NCBI GenBank assembly: GCA_050942925.1
Contig: JBMNOF010000008.1
Location: 1 to 49,786 of the forward strand
Source of the DNA: Spyradocola sp050942925
GTDB taxonomy: Bacteria; Bacillota; Clostridia; Christensenellales; UBA1750
DNA length: 49,786 nucleotides
Direction: 5' to 3'
Shown here one piece after another: positions 8,758 through 17,380 of this stretch (its first letter is position 1; each line of letters opens with the position of its first letter). Position numbers and translations under genes: made by a program. The notes under the pieces were generated by a model. The model saw nothing but the letters and a program-made list of their open reading frames with translations, was not told the origin of the DNA and ran no database searches.

Positions 8758-10116
8758 TTAAAGCTTCGAGACGATCTCCTTGAACACGCGCCCGCGTTCC
8801 TCGTAATCCTTGAACATGTCAAACGATGCACAGGCCGGGGACAGGAGCACGTTTTCCCCTTCGTGCGCGCAGGAGCGCGCCAGATGCACGGCCTCCTCAA
8901 AGTCCGTGGCGTGCAGTACGCTGGCAAAGCCCACCTCGGACAGCGCCTTTGCGATCTGGTCCGCCGTATCCCCGAGCACCACGACCGTGTGGATCTTGCT
9001 GGCCAGGATCTCCCGTGCCAGGGGCAAGAAGTCCGTGTGCTTGTCATAGCCGCCGGCAAGGAGCACCGTGGGGACCTTCATGGCGCGCACCGCACGGATG
9101 GAGGCATCTACATTGGTGCCCTTGGAGTCGTTGATATAGGTCACGCCCTCCACCGTCCGCACCGTCTCGATCCGGTGTTCCACGCCGGGGAAGGTCTTCA
9201 GCGTATGGCGCACTACCGGCGCAGGAACCCCTGCGAGCATCGTAAGGGCCGTCGCCGCCAGGGCATTTTCCAGGTTGTGCTCGCCGGGGATGCGGATCTC
9301 CTCCACGCGCAGAACGCGCTTTTTCCGCCCATTCAGCGAAAAGACGACCTCATCGCCCTCGACATAGGCACCCGTCTCCACCGCCTGCCGGCGGGAGAAA
9401 AACGCGGGCGTGCAGGAAATGCGCTCGGCCATTCCCCGCACGATGGGGTCCTCCAGGTTCAGGACCGCATAGTCCCCTTCCCCCATGTTTTCAAAAATAC
9501 GCTCCTTGACGCGGATGTATTCCTCCATCGTGCCATGGCGGTTCAGGTGATCCTCGGTGATGTTGCACATCACGGCGATGTGCGGATGGAAGTCCGTGAT
9601 CGTCTCCAGCTGGAAGGAGGAGACCTCTGCCACCGCCACATCTTCCTCCGTGCAGCGGAGCGCGCAGGCCGTAAACGGGTAGCCGATGTTGCCCACGACA
9701 TAGGCGGTCTTGCCCATGTTCCGGAAGATCTCGCCGATGAGGGTGGTGGTGGTGGTCTTTCCGTTTGTTCCCGTCACCGCATAGAGCGGCGCGCGGGAAA
9801 CCTCCGCCCCCAGCTCCAATTCGCCGATGAGGGGCACGCCCGCCGCCTGCACCGCCTGCAGGATGGGCGCCTGCAGCGGAATGCCCGGGCTGGTCACCGC
9901 AAGGTCGTACGTTGCCAGGTCCTCGGGCTGGGCCTCCTTGCCCAGGCACCGGCGGATGTCCATCCCCTCCAGGGGCTGAAGCGCCTCCCGAAGCTGCGCC
10001 TCCTCCTTGTTGTCGGAGATGGTGACGCGCGCACCCAACTCGTAGAGGCATTGCGCCGCGCTCACGCCGGAGCGCGCCATGCCGCAGACCAATACCTTTT
10101 TTCCTTCCATGTTCAT
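8758..10116 (-). CDS. murD: UDP-N-acetylmuramoylalanine-D-glutamate ligase MurD
   Basis: ATP-dependent addition of D-Glu to UDP-MurNAc-L-Ala in the cytoplasm. At 452 residues it is normal length. An N-terminal Rossmann-like domain (VLVCGMARSGVSAA) binds the UDP part, the central ATPase has the P-loop VTGTNGKTTTT near residue 120, and the ligase domain contains HRIE and NDSKGTN. Initiation may use ATG 10116 or the ATG two codons later; the ribosome site is weak (GGTG). It lies between mraY and ftsW and is part of the same transcript. Confidence 0.97.
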   Translation of the reverse strand: MNMEGKKVLVCGMARSGVSAAQCLYELGARVTISDNKEEAQLREALQPLEGMDIRRCLGKEAQPEDLATYDLAVTSPGIPLQAPILQAVQAAGVPLIGELELGAEVSRAPLYAVTGTNGKTTTTTLIGEIFRNMGKTAYVVGNIGYPFTACALRCTEEDVAVAEVSSFQLETITDFHPHIAVMCNITEDHLNRHGTMEEYIRVKERIFENMGEGDYAVLNLEDPIVRGMAERISCTPAFFSRRQAVETGAYVEGDEVVFSLNGRKKRVLRVEEIRIPGEHNLENALAATALTMLAGVPAPVVRHTLKTFPGVEHRIETVRTVEGVTYINDSKGTNVDASIRAVRAMKVPTVLLAGGYDKHTDFLPLAREILASKIHTVVVLGDTADQIAKALSEVGFASVLHATDFEEAVHLARSCAHEGENVLLSPACASFDMFKDYEERGRVFKEIVSKL

Positions 10117-10156
10117 GATCGTTCACCGCCTGTTCCAATCTTCTAATTCTCTTTTG

Positions 10157-11146
10157 TCACATCGTCGTGGAGAGCAGCCCCACGCCGCACATTACGACCG
10201 TGATGAGGGCAAACAGCAGCACAATCTTCCGCTCCGAAACGCCGCTCATCTCAAAGTGATGGTGCAGCGGCGCCATGCGCAGAAGCCGCCTATGCCGGTA
10301 GCGGATGGACAGCACCTGCAAAATGTCGGAAAGGCTCTCCAGCACGTACATCAGACCCATGATGAGGATCAGCAGCGGCTGGCGAAGCAGGAGCGAAGCC
10401 ATGACGTAGGCGCCGCCCAAGCCAAACGAACCCGTATCCCCCATGAACACGCGCGCGGGGTAGGCGTTAAAGCGCAAAAAGCCCAGGCACGCGCCCGCCG
10501 TTGCCGCGCAGAGCACGGACATGGTTCCCGTTGCCTCCGCATCCACGCCGGCGGCTTCCGCAAAGAGCGCGACAAAGCCTAGGGCCGCCATTACAATCAT
10601 GGTGACCGTAGAGAGCAATCCGTCCACGCCGTCCATGAGGTTCACGGAGTTGGTCGTGGCGACGATCACAAAGACCGCAAAGGGAATGTACCAGATTCCA
10701 AGATCCAGTTGCCAATCCGTAAAGGGGATGTAGATCTTGCTTCCCACATAGGGGCTAAAGTAGCAAAACAGCGCCGCGCACAGGGAGAGCAGCACCTGCA
10801 GGACGATCTTCTGCTTGGCGGAAAGTCCCTCCGGCCGCTTGCGCACGGCCTTGATGTAGTCGTCCAGGAACCCAATGCACCCAAACCCGAGCGCAAAGAG
10901 CACGGCGGGCAGCATGAGGTTCCAGCGCGTCTGCGCCGGAGAAAAGACGAGAGCGGCAACGGCCAGCGCGGCAAGAATCAGGATGCCGCCCATGATGGGG
11001 GTACCGGTTTTCTTGTTGTGCGTCTCCAGGCCATAGTTTCGCTCCGTGGCGCCAAAGTTCAAGCGCCGGAGCTTGCTGATGACGAACGGCCCCATCGCCA
11101 GCACCGCCAGGAAGGCGACCAGCAGGGCAAAGACCATGCTTTGCAT
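10157..11146 (-). CDS. mraY: Phospho-N-acetylmuramoyl-pentapeptide transferase MraY
   Basis: Integral membrane enzyme that makes lipid I from UDP-MurNAc-pentapeptide and undecaprenyl phosphate. The 329 residues form about ten helices and hold the family motifs: HNKKTGTPIMGG, the Asp pair in FLDDYIK, NLMDGVDGL, GDTGS and the His cluster PLHHHFE. The start has AAGGA 9 nt upstream. It directly follows murE; the murF gene that commonly precedes mraY is missing here. Confidence 0.97.
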   Translation of the reverse strand: MQSMVFALLVAFLAVLAMGPFVISKLRRLNFGATERNYGLETHNKKTGTPIMGGILILAALAVAALVFSPAQTRWNLMLPAVLFALGFGCIGFLDDYIKAVRKRPEGLSAKQKIVLQVLLSLCAALFCYFSPYVGSKIYIPFTDWQLDLGIWYIPFAVFVIVATTNSVNLMDGVDGLLSTVTMIVMAALGFVALFAEAAGVDAEATGTMSVLCAATAGACLGFLRFNAYPARVFMGDTGSFGLGGAYVMASLLLRQPLLILIMGLMYVLESLSDILQVLSIRYRHRRLLRMAPLHHHFEMSGVSERKIVLLFALITVVMCGVGLLSTTM

Positions 11147-11194
11147 ACGGTTTCATCCTTTATGTTGTATTTAACTGAAAGGGCGGAGTGCGTC

Positions 11195-12643
11195 TCACTC
11201 CAGGGAGTCCAGTTCGCTCAACAATTCCCGCACGACGACCTTTTCATCAAAGGGCAGCTTCTTGCCTCCGATGTCCTGATAGGTTTCGTGTCCCTTGCCG
11301 GCAAGGACGATCACGTCCCCGGGCTTGCCCATGCGCATGGCATAGCGAATGGCCTCCCGCCGGTTTTCGATGACCGTATAGGGCGCGCCCGTCGGCCGGA
11401 TGCCTACTTCGATCTCCCGAAGGATCTCCATGGGGTCCTCCAGGCGGGGGTTGTCGCTGGTGAGGATGGAGTAATCCGCCAGCCTGCCGCTGATCTCGCC
11501 CATGATGGGCCGCTTTTCCTTGTCTCGCCCGCCGCCGCAGCCGAACACGCAGATGAGGCGTCCCTTTGTAAACTCGCGGATGGTCTTCAAAATGCTCTCC
11601 AGCGAGGCCGGGCTGTGCGCGTAATCCAGGATCACGCGGTAGGGCGTGTGCGTGGGCAAGGGCTCAATGCGGCCGGGCACGACCGTCACGCTTTCCAATC
11701 CCGCCTTTACGTCTGCGGGGCGCATCCCCATCTCCAGGCACGTCACGGCAGCCGCCATGCTGTTGTAGACGTTGAAAATGCCCGAGATGTGCAGGTGCAG
11801 CGGAATACGCACGTCCTTCCAGCTCAAGACATAGCTGACGCCGCTTTCGTGAATCTCGATGTCGTTGGCATAGGCGTCCGCGGGCCGGGAAACGCCAAAG
11901 GTCGTGGCGGGCACGCGGCCAAGCATGTGCTTTCCCGCCTCGTCGTCGGCATTGACGACCGCATGCTGGATGTAAAACGGGTCAAAGAACTTCTCCTTGG
12001 CCTTGCGATAGGTCTCCATGGTGCCAAAGTAATCCAGGTGATCCTGGGAGAAGTTCGTAAACACGCCCATCTCAAACTTCATGCCGACCACCTTGCGCAG
12101 ATCCAGCGCGTGAGCCGAAACCTCCATGACGAAGAAGTCGCAGCCCGCGTCGCGCATGCGGGCCAGCAGCGCCTGCTCGTCGATGGGGTCGGGCGTGGTG
12201 AGGTTGGAGGGCTCCTCCTTGTCGTCGATGAACGTGCACACCGTTCCCATCAGGCCGACCTTGTGCCCTGCCTGCCGGGCGATGGCCCGCACGAGGAAGG
12301 AGGTCGTGGTCTTTCCCTTGGTTCCGGTGATGCCCACCCCCCGCATGCCGCGGGAGGGATACCCGTAAAAGCACTGCGCCATGTAGGACATGGCCGCGCG
12401 CGCGTCCGGGACCAGGACTTGAGGAAGGTCTACCGGGAGGCGGCGCTCCACGACCAGGGCGGCCGCGCCCTTTTCCGCCACCTGCTGGGCAAAGCTGTGG
12501 CCATCCACGCGCAGACCCGGCAGGCAGAAGTACAGGTCCCCTTCCTTCACCTTTCTCGAGTCGCAGGCAAGGCCCGTGATTTCGGCCTCTCCAAATACCT
12601 CCGGGCTCTCCGGCAGGCTGCTTGCAAGCTGCGTCAGTTTCAA
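11195..12643 (-). CDS. murE: UDP-MurNAc-tripeptide synthetase MurE (meso-DAP adding)
   Basis: Adds the third stem-peptide residue to UDP-MurNAc-L-Ala-D-Glu. At 482 residues it has the P-loop GTKGKTT at 107-113, the substrate loop NLTTPDPI near 148 and YAHSPASLE in the ligase domain. The motif DNPR at 397-400 marks enzymes that add meso-diaminopimelate rather than lysine, so this organism should have mDAP peptidoglycan. It lies between the PBP gene and mraY, with gaps of 66 and 48 bases. Confidence 0.97.
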   Translation of the reverse strand: MKLTQLASSLPESPEVFGEAEITGLACDSRKVKEGDLYFCLPGLRVDGHSFAQQVAEKGAAALVVERRLPVDLPQVLVPDARAAMSYMAQCFYGYPSRGMRGVGITGTKGKTTTSFLVRAIARQAGHKVGLMGTVCTFIDDKEEPSNLTTPDPIDEQALLARMRDAGCDFFVMEVSAHALDLRKVVGMKFEMGVFTNFSQDHLDYFGTMETYRKAKEKFFDPFYIQHAVVNADDEAGKHMLGRVPATTFGVSRPADAYANDIEIHESGVSYVLSWKDVRIPLHLHISGIFNVYNSMAAAVTCLEMGMRPADVKAGLESVTVVPGRIEPLPTHTPYRVILDYAHSPASLESILKTIREFTKGRLICVFGCGGGRDKEKRPIMGEISGRLADYSILTSDNPRLEDPMEILREIEVGIRPTGAPYTVIENRREAIRYAMRMGKPGDVIVLAGKGHETYQDIGGKKLPFDEKVVVRELLSELDSLE

Positions 12644-12709
12644 GTGTGTTCCTCTCCTTTTCTGCTTGGGTCCTCTGTGGGGTGGGAAACGCTTCTCTTG
12701 TGGCCTCGC

Positions 12710-14854
12710 CTAGTCGAACGTGACCGTGACCTCTGTTCCGGCGGGAACGCGCTCGCCGGGCTCCGGGTCCTGGGACACGCAGATGCCGCTGCCGTCAATC
12801 TTCATCTCCAGGCCGACGGCGCGCAGCGCGCGGTTGGCCGGGACCAGCGACATGCCCGTCAGATCCGGAACATCCACGAGTCCGTCGTCCTGGGGTTCCA
12901 CATACTCGGTGTACAGCACCACGAGGGACCCCTCTGGCACCTCTGCGCCTGCGGCAGGCAGCTGTCCCTGGATCGTCCCGCCAAGTCCGGAGACCATGAC
13001 CCGCAGGCCCGCGTTGCTCATGGTCGCGCTGGCCGTTTCCACCGAGCCGCCCGTGACGTTGGGAACCTCGACCGTGCTTCCGACGAGCTCCTCCTCGCCC
13101 TCCTCGTACTCCGGCTCAACGCCCAGGTACTTGAGCGTCTCCTCGAGAATCTGGCGCGCGTAGGGCGCCGCGACGGTGGAGCCGTAGTCCGGCCGGACGC
13201 TCGGCTCATCCACGATGAACAGCAGGCCGATTTCCGGATCGTCCATGGGGGCGAAGCCCAGGAACGAGCAAATGTGCAGGTCATTGGAGACCTTGCCGTT
13301 GACGTACTTCTGCGCGGTACCGGTCTTGCCGCCCACGCGATAGCCGGGGATGTAAGCATTCCGGCCGCCGCCGTTTTCCACGGCGTTTTCCAAGAGCTCC
13401 CGCACGATGGCCGAAGTCTCCTCGGAAATGGGGTTGCCAACGACCTCCTTGCCGTAGCTCTCCACCACTTCGCCCTCGTCCGTCAGGATCTCCTTGACGA
13501 TGTGGGGCTTGAGAAGCTCGCCGCCGTTGACGGCCGCGCTGCACGCAGTCAGCAGCTGCACGGGCGACACCGAGACGCTCTGCCCAAAGGCCACGCGGGC
13601 GATGTCCACGTTCTTGACGTATTTGTAGGCAATCATCTGACCGCTGGTGGCGCCGGGGAGGTCGATGGGGACCTCCATGCCGATGCCAAAGTCGTGCAGG
13701 CCATCGTAGAAGGTGTCAATGCCCATGCGCAGCGCCAATTCCACAAAGACCGGGTTGCAGGAGTTGGCCACCGCATCCACGAGCGTTTCGGAGCCATGGG
13801 GATTGCCCGTGCGCCAGCAGGAGATCTTGTCGCCGTCCACCATGGTGTAGCCCTTGCAGTAGAAGGTATCGTCCACGCTGGTGACGCCGTTTTCCAGCGC
13901 GAGGGCGGCGGTCAGGATTTTGAACGTGGAGCCCGGCTCGTAGGCATCCTGCACGCAGGAGTTGCGCATGAGGGCGGCCAGCTCCGTCAGGTCGTCGCGC
14001 GGCGGATCGTTCAGGTCGAAATCCGGCTTATTGACCATGCCCAAGATCTCGCCGGTCTTTACGTTCATCATCACGACCTGCACGCCCTTGGCCCCCGTTT
14101 CCTCCAGGGCTTGCTCGGCCACGCTCTCCATGACGGACTGGATGACGTAGTCCACCGTCAGGCGGACGGTGTAGCCGTTTTCAGGCATGACGTACTCTTC
14201 TTCTCCCGTCTCCATCCGGCGCGCACCGGCGTCAATCTCGGTCACGATGCGCCCATCCTTGCCGCGAAGGTACTCGTCCAGGCTCTTTTCCAACCCTTCC
14301 TGGCCTTCTCCGGAGACCGTGCAGAATCCCAGCACCTGCGTCAAAAAGGCGCCCATCGGATAGACGCGAACCGTGTCCTCGCTCACGGAGATTCCGCGCA
14401 GGTTGGCCTTCTCCACCTGATCCCCCAGTTCAATTTTCACCTGGCGCGCCAGGCGGACGCTGTTTTGATCGGTGTCGGTGATCTTTTCATAGACCTCCTC
14501 CGCGTCCAGACCCAGGATCTCCGCCAGGGTCTGGGCGGTGGAGCGGATGCGCGTTTCCTTGGTCGTCGGGTCCTCGCTCTCGTTGCCCACGACGTCCTTA
14601 GGCGTCGCCGTGATGGTCACCGAGCTTGCCGACTGTGCCAGCACCTTGCCGTTGACGTCCACAATCTCCCCGCGCTTGGCCGTTACGGTAAACGAGCGCG
14701 TCCACTGCGAGAGCGCCTGGCTCTGCAGATTTGCGCCGTCGATGATCTGAATGTAGAAAAGGCGCGCAACCATTACCACAAAACAAAGAACAACAAGACT
14801 AAAGAGCCAGCCGATCCGGTTCTTCGTCTTGTCGGTAGGGGGCGTATTCGGCAT
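12710..14854 (-). CDS. ftsI: Class B penicillin-binding protein with two PASTA domains (FtsI/PBP2B/SpoVD type)
   Basis: Septal peptidoglycan transpeptidase. The 714-residue protein has a cytoplasmic tail, a membrane anchor (about 13-33), a dimerisation/pedestal domain and a transpeptidase domain with STFK (309-312), SCN (365-367) and KTG (510-512). Two PASTA repeats follow (about 598-655 and 660-714), as in Bacillus PBP2B; SpoVD of Bacillus has only one. The start at 14854 has AAGGAG upstream. It sits between ftsL and murE and should work with the SEDS protein of the same cluster. Whether it serves vegetative septation, sporulation or both cannot be decided, because only one such gene is seen here. 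Confidence 0.93.
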   Translation of the reverse strand: MPNTPPTDKTKNRIGWLFSLVVLCFVVMVARLFYIQIIDGANLQSQALSQWTRSFTVTAKRGEIVDVNGKVLAQSASSVTITATPKDVVGNESEDPTTKETRIRSTAQTLAEILGLDAEEVYEKITDTDQNSVRLARQVKIELGDQVEKANLRGISVSEDTVRVYPMGAFLTQVLGFCTVSGEGQEGLEKSLDEYLRGKDGRIVTEIDAGARRMETGEEEYVMPENGYTVRLTVDYVIQSVMESVAEQALEETGAKGVQVVMMNVKTGEILGMVNKPDFDLNDPPRDDLTELAALMRNSCVQDAYEPGSTFKILTAALALENGVTSVDDTFYCKGYTMVDGDKISCWRTGNPHGSETLVDAVANSCNPVFVELALRMGIDTFYDGLHDFGIGMEVPIDLPGATSGQMIAYKYVKNVDIARVAFGQSVSVSPVQLLTACSAAVNGGELLKPHIVKEILTDEGEVVESYGKEVVGNPISEETSAIVRELLENAVENGGGRNAYIPGYRVGGKTGTAQKYVNGKVSNDLHICSFLGFAPMDDPEIGLLFIVDEPSVRPDYGSTVAAPYARQILEETLKYLGVEPEYEEGEEELVGSTVEVPNVTGGSVETASATMSNAGLRVMVSGLGGTIQGQLPAAGAEVPEGSLVVLYTEYVEPQDDGLVDVPDLTGMSLVPANRALRAVGLEMKIDGSGICVSQDPEPGERVPAGTEVTVTFD

Positions 14855-14951
14855 GCCGTGGTTTCTCCTTTCCGAAGGACTGCTCGCACCTCTTTCTCTC
14901 TATCTATCGATCGGGCGAAACACAGGGTCTTCTCCTGGCGTCATCTCCGCC

Positions 14952-15608
14952 TCAGGGCAGATTGATGACGCGTGTATCTTCCTTTTTTGCATAATCCATA
15001 TGCAGGTTTTCTCTTGCATATTCCTGTATTTTGCTGATGTTGCCCTGCATGTTGATCTCCACCTGCAGCTCTTCCAAGCGCTTCTGCTGGTCCTCAATGC
15101 TCGCAATCAGGGAGCGCTGCTCGACGACCATGTTCTCCAGCTGCACATAGCGCAGCAACAGCGTGTACACCCCCGCGGCGACAGCCACCACCACCACGAT
15201 GCCCACCGCCGCAAACAACGCCTGAATGCGGTGCTGCCGGCGGCGCACTTCCTCGGCCTCGATCTCCGCGCGCTCTCGCGCCTCTTCCTCGCGGCGGCGG
15301 CGCTCCGCCTCGGCGCGCTGCCAGGCGTGCTGCTGCACGGTCCGATGGTTCACCTCGGCATGGGTGAGCCGCTGGGTTGCGGGTTCCGGTTCGTAGTAGG
15401 CGCGCGTGGGCTCGGCGCGGCGGCGCTCCTGACGGGAGCGCGTATCCCGCACGAGTTCCTCGTGCCGGAGGCGCTGCCGGTCCCGATTCCGGTCGGGCGC
15501 GCGACGGGTCATGGGCTCCTCCGCCTGATGGGCGCTGCGGCGCACGGTGCTGCCGGCTACGTAGTAGTCATCGGCGTCCAGGCCCGGGGTTCTCTTGTGC
15601 ACCGGCAT
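14952..15608 (-). CDS. ftsL: FtsL/DivIC-like septum protein with long basic N-terminal region
   Basis: A 218-residue bitopic protein in the ftsL position between rsmH and the PBP gene. Residues 1-128 are charged and rich in Arg, Glu and Gln with a likely helical stretch (about 95-128). One membrane helix follows (about 129-152), then a leucine-zipper-like coiled coil (about 155-195) ending in ARENLHMDY, which resembles the FtsL/DivIC end motif. FtsL proteins are usually 100-120 residues, so the N-terminal extension is unusual. ATG 15608 is preceded by AAGGAGG at 8-9 nt. The assignment rests on topology, coiled coil and position more than on sequence identity. Confidence 0.8.
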   Translation of the reverse strand: MPVHKRTPGLDADDYYVAGSTVRRSAHQAEEPMTRRAPDRNRDRQRLRHEELVRDTRSRQERRRAEPTRAYYEPEPATQRLTHAEVNHRTVQQHAWQRAEAERRRREEEARERAEIEAEEVRRRQHRIQALFAAVGIVVVVAVAAGVYTLLLRYVQLENMVVEQRSLIASIEDQQKRLEELQVEINMQGNISKIQEYARENLHMDYAKKEDTRVINLP

Positions 15609-15651
15609 GGCGAAGTCCTCCTTACATTAACGAGAATGGGTAGGGATTGTT

Positions 15652-16596
15652 TCAAATTTCCAGCGGGCCCTCTCCCCGCTCAAAGGCGCGGACCTTTGCG
15701 CTGTGGGCGCGCCGATTTTGCGCGCATTCCTCTGCGCTGGGAAGCACCGGCTTTCGCGTGACAACGCGGCCCGCACTCTTCTTTCCGCAGATGCAGATGG
15801 GGCTCTTTGGCGGACAGGTGCAGGGGTTCTGCATCGTCTGAAAGGCGTGCTTGACTGCCCGATCCTCCAGGGAATGGAACGTGATGACGACGAGCCGTGC
15901 GCCCGGCTTCAGGCACGCGACGGCGTCGTGCAGCGCTCCCGGCAGAAGCGAGAGCTCGGAATTTACCTCGATGCGGATTGCCTGAAACGTGCGGCGCGCA
16001 GGATGGGAAACCTCCCGCCTTGCCGCAGCCGGCACCGCCGCATCGATGACGCGCACGAGGTCCATGGTCGTGTGCAGAGGCCGCGCCGCCACAATGAACT
16101 TGGCGATGCGGGCCGCCCACTTCTCTTCCCCGTATTGGTAGAGAATGCGGGCAATTTCCGCCTCGGGATACGTGTTGACCACGGTTTCCGCCGTAAGGGG
16201 CGCGCTCTGGTCCATGCGCATGTCCAGCGGCGCATCCTGGTGAAAGGAGAACCCTCGTTCCGGGTTGTCCAGCTGATAGGAGGACACCCCGAGATCCATC
16301 AGAATGCCGTCGACCTTGTCCACGCCCACCGAATTCAAAAGCGAAATTATGTTCGCATAATTTCCGTGTAGCGCGCAGAAGCGGTCGGAAAAGGCGGCCA
16401 GCCGTTCGCCGGCTGCCCGCAGTGCGTCTGCATCCCGATCGATCCCGATCACCCTGCCGCGCGTGCGGAGCAGGATCTGCTCCGTGTGCCCGCCGCCGCC
16501 GAGCGTCGCATCCACGAACACGCCGTCCGGCCGTTCCGCGACGTTGAGCAGGTCCATGCAGGGTTCCAACAGGACGGGAATATGTGCAAAATCCAT
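15652..16596 (-). CDS. rsmH: 16S rRNA (cytosine-1402-N4)-methyltransferase RsmH (MraW)
   Basis: SAM-dependent methylation of C1402 in the ribosomal P site. The 314 residues are typical. It begins HIPVLLEPCMDLL and has the SAM motif VDATLGGGGHTEQIL, LMDLGVSSYQLD, and a late segment ending in FHSLEDRAVKHAF. The start codon directly abuts the mraZ stop (TAA then ATG), with GAGGAG as ribosome site inside mraZ, so the two are translationally coupled. Confidence 0.97.
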   Translation of the reverse strand: MDFAHIPVLLEPCMDLLNVAERPDGVFVDATLGGGGHTEQILLRTRGRVIGIDRDADALRAAGERLAAFSDRFCALHGNYANIISLLNSVGVDKVDGILMDLGVSSYQLDNPERGFSFHQDAPLDMRMDQSAPLTAETVVNTYPEAEIARILYQYGEEKWAARIAKFIVAARPLHTTMDLVRVIDAAVPAAARREVSHPARRTFQAIRIEVNSELSLLPGALHDAVACLKPGARLVVITFHSLEDRAVKHAFQTMQNPCTCPPKSPICICGKKSAGRVVTRKPVLPSAEECAQNRRAHSAKVRAFERGEGPLEI

Positions 16597-16992
16597 TTAG
16601 GTCTCCTCAATGAATCGGAAGAACGCGTCCCGATTCCAGACTTCCACATGACGCCCCGCACCGGAAACGACGACATCCTTTTCCAAGCCCGCATACTGCC
16701 GCATGGAAGTGGGGATGAGCAGCCGCCCCTGACGGTCCATCTCGTTGTCGTCCACGGAGGTGGCCAGGAGCTTTCGCATCTGGTCGTATGCCTCCTCGTC
16801 GTTCTCGTCGATCTTCTCGAACTTTTCATAGACGGCGTTCCATTCGGAAAGGGAGTAGAGGCAGATGCAGTTGTTTCGGCCCCGCATCATGGCGATGGTC
16901 TTTCCCAGCTGCTCTCGGAACTTCGAGGGGATGGTGATGCGCCCCTTCGGGTCCAGGCTGTGCTCGTAATATCCGGAATACCGATCGGCCAT
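16597..16992 (-). CDS. mraZ: Transcriptional regulator MraZ
   Basis: First gene of the dcw cluster. The 131-residue protein has two SpoVT/AbrB-like half-domains, each with the DxxGR motif: LDPKGRITIPSKFRE near residue 13 and MDRQGRLLIPTSMR near 85. In other bacteria MraZ forms a ring and binds GTGG(G) repeats with 10-bp period to control its own operon. Matching repeats lie about 65 bases upstream. The ribosome site is GGAGGGGG. Confidence 0.96.
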   Translation of the reverse strand: MADRYSGYYEHSLDPKGRITIPSKFREQLGKTIAMMRGRNNCICLYSLSEWNAVYEKFEKIDENDEEAYDQMRKLLATSVDDNEMDRQGRLLIPTSMRQYAGLEKDVVVSGAGRHVEVWNRDAFFRFIEET

Positions 16993-17053
16993 GTTCTTCC
17001 CCCTCCTTTCCCGCGCGCAGCGCCCTTACCGCCGTTCTTTCAGGGAGCATCCT

Positions 17054-17098
17054 CCACGTTCTGCCACGACGCTCCACTTGGATGTATATATTCTCCAC
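17054..17098 (-). promoter_or_regulatory. MraZ-binding repeats (10-bp GTGG array)
   Basis: On the minus strand, GTGG starts at 17098, 17077, 17067 and 17057. The last three are exactly 10 bp apart (GTGGAGCGTC, GTGGCAGAAC, GTGGAGGATG) and the first is 21 bp, two helical turns, upstream. This is the layout of known MraZ operators. The array ends about 60 bases before the mraZ start, so autoregulation of the dcw operon is likely. Confidence 0.8.
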
Positions 17099-17321
17099 CT
17101 CGCTGTCTTTTCCCTCCCCAATTTTGGAAGAGCTGCAAAAAAAACGATTGGAAAATTTCGACAATTCTATTTGCATCTCGTGTTTCTCCCCTTTCCAAAC
17201 TGCACTCTTGGGGCTCTATAGGAGAAAATGTGTTCGTTCTTTGCGTTTTCTCTGGGTGAAACGCGTTTGGGATTCCATTCAAGGATTTGCCGCTGTGCGA
17301 AACAACTGTAAATCAAACGGC

Positions 17322-17364
17322 AAAAAAAGGGACTTGCATCCACAAAGATGCAAGTCCCTTTTTT
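17322..17364 (-). terminator. Terminator after the metallophosphoesterase gene
   Basis: A 12-bp perfect stem (17329-17340 with 17347-17358) around CACAAA is flanked by seven A on one side and six T on the other. It ends the minus-strand transcript of the 17381-18534 genes before the dcw promoter region. Further outer pairing (ACGGC/GCCGT) makes it very stable. Confidence 0.9.
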
Positions 17365-17380
17365 GCCGTTCGAACAGGGC

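Larger units (their letters stand above)
16993..17380. other. Intergenic region upstream of mraZ
   Basis: This 388-base stretch has no gene that I can support. It holds the MraZ-type repeats (17054-17098), an AT-rich stretch (about 17131-17175) that may contain the dcw promoter, and the hairpin terminator at 17322-17364. No -35/-10 pair with good spacing stands out on the minus strand, so I do not place the promoter. Confidence 0.6.

Noticed and set aside
10709..14965. Very long open frame (over 1400 codons) on the plus strand opposite mraY, murE and ftsI
   Set aside because: It is an antisense shadow produced by GC-rich third positions. The opposite strand carries unmistakable murein genes, and the frame's translation is His/Arg/Ala-rich with no motif or ribosome site.
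17101..17320. dcw promoter with -10 TAGAAT (17164-17169) or TATAGA (17216-17221)
   Set aside because: No acceptable -35 lies 16-18 bases upstream of either, so the choice would be arbitrary.
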